From NCBI RefSeq assembly GCF_946885725.1, contig NZ_CAMPGZ010000212.1:1-6885 (forward strand): a stretch of DNA of 6,885 nt, in the 5' to 3' direction. The translations under genes were made by a program, and so were the position numbers. Shown one piece after another: positions 5,230 through 6,885 of the stretch; position 1 is the stretch's first letter, and every line of letters starts with the position of its first letter. This stretch comes from an uncultured Nocardioides sp. GTDB taxonomy: Bacteria; Actinomycetota; Actinomycetes; Propionibacteriales; Nocardioidaceae. The notes beneath the pieces are model-generated. The model made no database searches and was not told the origin of the DNA. It worked only from the letters and a program-made list of their open reading frames with translations.

Positions 5230-6885
5230 GTGACGTCCTCCCTCGTCGAGCTGCGGGTCCTCGAAGGTCCCAACCTCTACTTCCCCCGCGCGGCCATCAA
5301 GCTGACCCTCGACCTGACCCGGCTCATCGAGGCCCCGACCGACCGTGCGCTGCGTTTCGCCGCCCGGATCGGGCTGCCGCGGGCGCGCCCGGGTCAGCCG
5401 GGCACCGGCTTCCGGCAGCGTTTCGCCGCCCGCGCGGTGGCCCGGCTGGTGCGGCACGTGGCCGCCGAGGCCGGCACCACCCGGCTCGCCGTACGCGTGC
5501 GCCCTACCAACGACGTGCACCGGCTCGTCGTCGCCTACCCGTGGCGCAACCGCACCCGGGCGCAGGAGCTCGGTCGCGCCGTGACCGACGTCCTCGACCA
5601 CCTGGGGGACGGCGACCTCGACGAGCTGGTGAGTACGGCGGCGGCGCGGGTGCGCGCCAGCGAGAAGGGCCCGGGCCCGACGACCATCAAGCCGAGGATC
5701 CCGATCGTCGCGGTGACCGGCACCAACGGCAAGACGACGACGTCGCGGATGGTCGCGCACATCGCGCGCACGCAGGGGCTGCACGTCGGCTGGTCGAGCA
5801 CCGACGGCATCTACATCGACGGCGAGCTCGTCGAGGCCGGCGACTACTCGGGTCCGAGCGGCGCCGGACGTGTGCTCGCGCACCCCGAGGTGCAGCTGGC
5901 GGTCACCGAGACCGCCCGCGGCGGGATCCTGCTCAAGGGCGTCGGCGTGGCGTACAACCACGTCTCGGTCTTCACCAACGTCTCCGCCGACCACCTCGGC
6001 CTGCACGGCATCGACACCGTCGACCAGCTCGCCGAGGTCAAGAGCGTGGTCTGTCGGATTACCCGGGCCGACGGCTGGGTGGTGCTCAACGCCGACGACC
6101 CGCGCGTGCTCGCCACGCGGAATGTGATCCGCGCCCGTCCCTGGGTGTTCTCTCGCGACCCCGATTCGCCGGCACTGCGCGAGGTGCTCGCCGACGGCGG
6201 CCGCGCCACCACCGTGATCGACGGCTGGGTGAGCGTGCTCGAGGGCGGCACCGACCCCGACCCGCTCGTCGAGGTCGTCGACGTACCGATGACGCTCGCC
6301 GGGCTGTCGCGGTTCAACGTCGAGAACGTCCTGGGCGCGGCGTCGGCCGCGCTAGGCATCGGGCTGCCCCGGCAGGCGGTGGTCGACGGGCTCACCTCGT
6401 TCCGCCCCGACCCCGAGCACAACCCCGGCCGGATGAACTTCTTCACCCGCGACGACGTCAGCGTCGTCATCGACCTCGCGCACAACGAGGCAGGCCTCGA
6501 GGCGCTGCTGGAGATCATGAACGGCGTACGGCGTCCGGGCGCACGCCTGCTGCTCGGGCTCGGCGCCGTCGGGGACCGGCAGGACGAGATCGTCGAGAGT
6601 CTCGGCGAGATGGGCGCGCGGGACGCGGACGTGGCGGTGATCGCGCACAAGGCGAAGTACCTGCGCGGCCGCGACCCCGAGGAGCTCGACAAGCTGTTCC
6701 GCCAGGGCGCCGCCCGCGTCGGCGTCGACGAGATGCCGTCGTACCCCACCGAGGTCGAGGGCCTGTCGGCCCTGGTCCAGCTGGCCGAGCCGGGCGACGT
6801 GGTCGCGCTGATGTGCCACGAGGACAGGCAGGGCGTCTACGACTGGCTCGCCGAGAAGGGGTTCACCGTCGACACCCCGGAGACG
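5230..6885 (+). CDS. Mur-ligase-family protein, cyanophycin-synthetase-like but lacking the ATP-grasp domain (3' end beyond the window)
   Basis: The frame has 552 codons from the GTG and no stop before the window edge. Residues ~5-125 resemble the N domain of cyanophycin synthetase CphA: VLEGPNLYF (10-18), RLVRHVAAEAG (72-82) and VHRLVVAY (96-103) align with its RGPNYWS, HIVEHVALELQELAG and IYNVVFEY elements. From ~157 a Mur ligase domain follows: VTGTNGKTTT P-loop (162-171, K168), TDGIYIDGELVEAGDYSGP, ETARGGIL (227-234), NVSADHLGLHGID (250-262), EVKSVV with K271 (possible carbamylated lysine), LNADDPR, and HNEAG (418-422) for the usual HNP motif. The ~320-residue ATP-grasp (Asp-adding) domain that separates these in CphA is absent, replaced by about 30 residues. 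An ATP-dependent amino-acid ligase is expected; substrate unknown. The Mur domain looks nearly complete, so little is likely missing. Confidence 0.88.
   Translation, partial: MTSSLVELRVLEGPNLYFPRAAIKLTLDLTRLIEAPTDRALRFAARIGLPRARPGQPGTGFRQRFAARAVARLVRHVAAEAGTTRLAVRVRPTNDVHRLVVAYPWRNRTRAQELGRAVTDVLDHLGDGDLDELVSTAAARVRASEKGPGPTTIKPRIPIVAVTGTNGKTTTSRMVAHIARTQGLHVGWSSTDGIYIDGELVEAGDYSGPSGAGRVLAHPEVQLAVTETARGGILLKGVGVAYNHVSVFTNVSADHLGLHGIDTVDQLAEVKSVVCRITRADGWVVLNADDPRVLATRNVIRARPWVFSRDPDSPALREVLADGGRATTVIDGWVSVLEGGTDPDPLVEVVDVPMTLAGLSRFNVENVLGAASAALGIGLPRQAVVDGLTSFRPDPEHNPGRMNFFTRDDVSVVIDLAHNEAGLEALLEIMNGVRRPGARLLLGLGAVGDRQDEIVESLGEMGARDADVAVIAHKAKYLRGRDPEELDKLFRQGAARVGVDEMPSYPTEVEGLSALVQLAEPGDVVALMCHEDRQGVYDWLAEKGFTVDTPET

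Noticed and set aside
5844..6749. 301-codon minus-strand frame opposite the Mur-ligase-family gene
   Set aside because: Ser/Arg/Thr-rich shadow; the plus strand shows clear catalytic motifs across the same stretch.

Overview
High-GC actinobacterial chromosome, most probably Nocardioides or a close relative in the Nocardioidaceae. This rests on codon use, the fabG-fabI (mabA-inhA type) gene pair, a DUF3099 protein, a 6C-like small RNA (a class known from actinomycetes), and a dispersed-repeat-like motif of a kind I associate with this group. The assignment is from pattern memory; no search was run. No stretch of 300 bases lacks a gene. The longest gene-free interval, about 244 bases at 2691-2934, holds the small RNA and a large palindrome.

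Left half, all on the minus strand. A membrane-anchored GGDEF-EAL c-di-GMP enzyme (29-2386) has both catalytic motifs intact. Upstream lies a 68-residue Cys/His protein (2484-2690) of the kind often mislabelled 'acetone carboxylase'. Just upstream of that is a two-hairpin RNA with the shared loop sequence TCCCCCGT (about 2709-2798), which looks like the actinobacterial 6C sRNA. Its terminator-like hairpin ends about 20 bases before the start codon of the small gene. Further upstream are a 32-base near-perfect palindrome and a two-helix DUF3099 membrane protein (2935-3234).

Right half, all on the plus strand. A dodecin (3345-3557) is divergent from the DUF3099 gene. It is followed by the fatty-acid synthase II reductases fabG (3647-4351) and an InhA-like fabI (4439-5209). 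Next is a large open frame (5230 to the window edge, 552 codons without a stop) for a Mur-ligase-family protein. That protein resembles cyanophycin synthetase with the central ATP-grasp domain missing.

Across the window, four protein genes have a TAnnnT -10 box ending 6 or 7 bases before the start codon (DUF3099, dodecin, fabG, Mur ligase). The GGDEF-EAL gene has a weaker version of the same arrangement. This predicts leaderless mRNAs and fixes several start codons. fabI and the small Cys/His gene instead have Shine-Dalgarno sequences.

The two points most worth following are the cyanophycin-synthetase-like protein without an ATP-grasp domain, and the 6C-like RNA placed as a possible attenuator of the small Cys/His gene.
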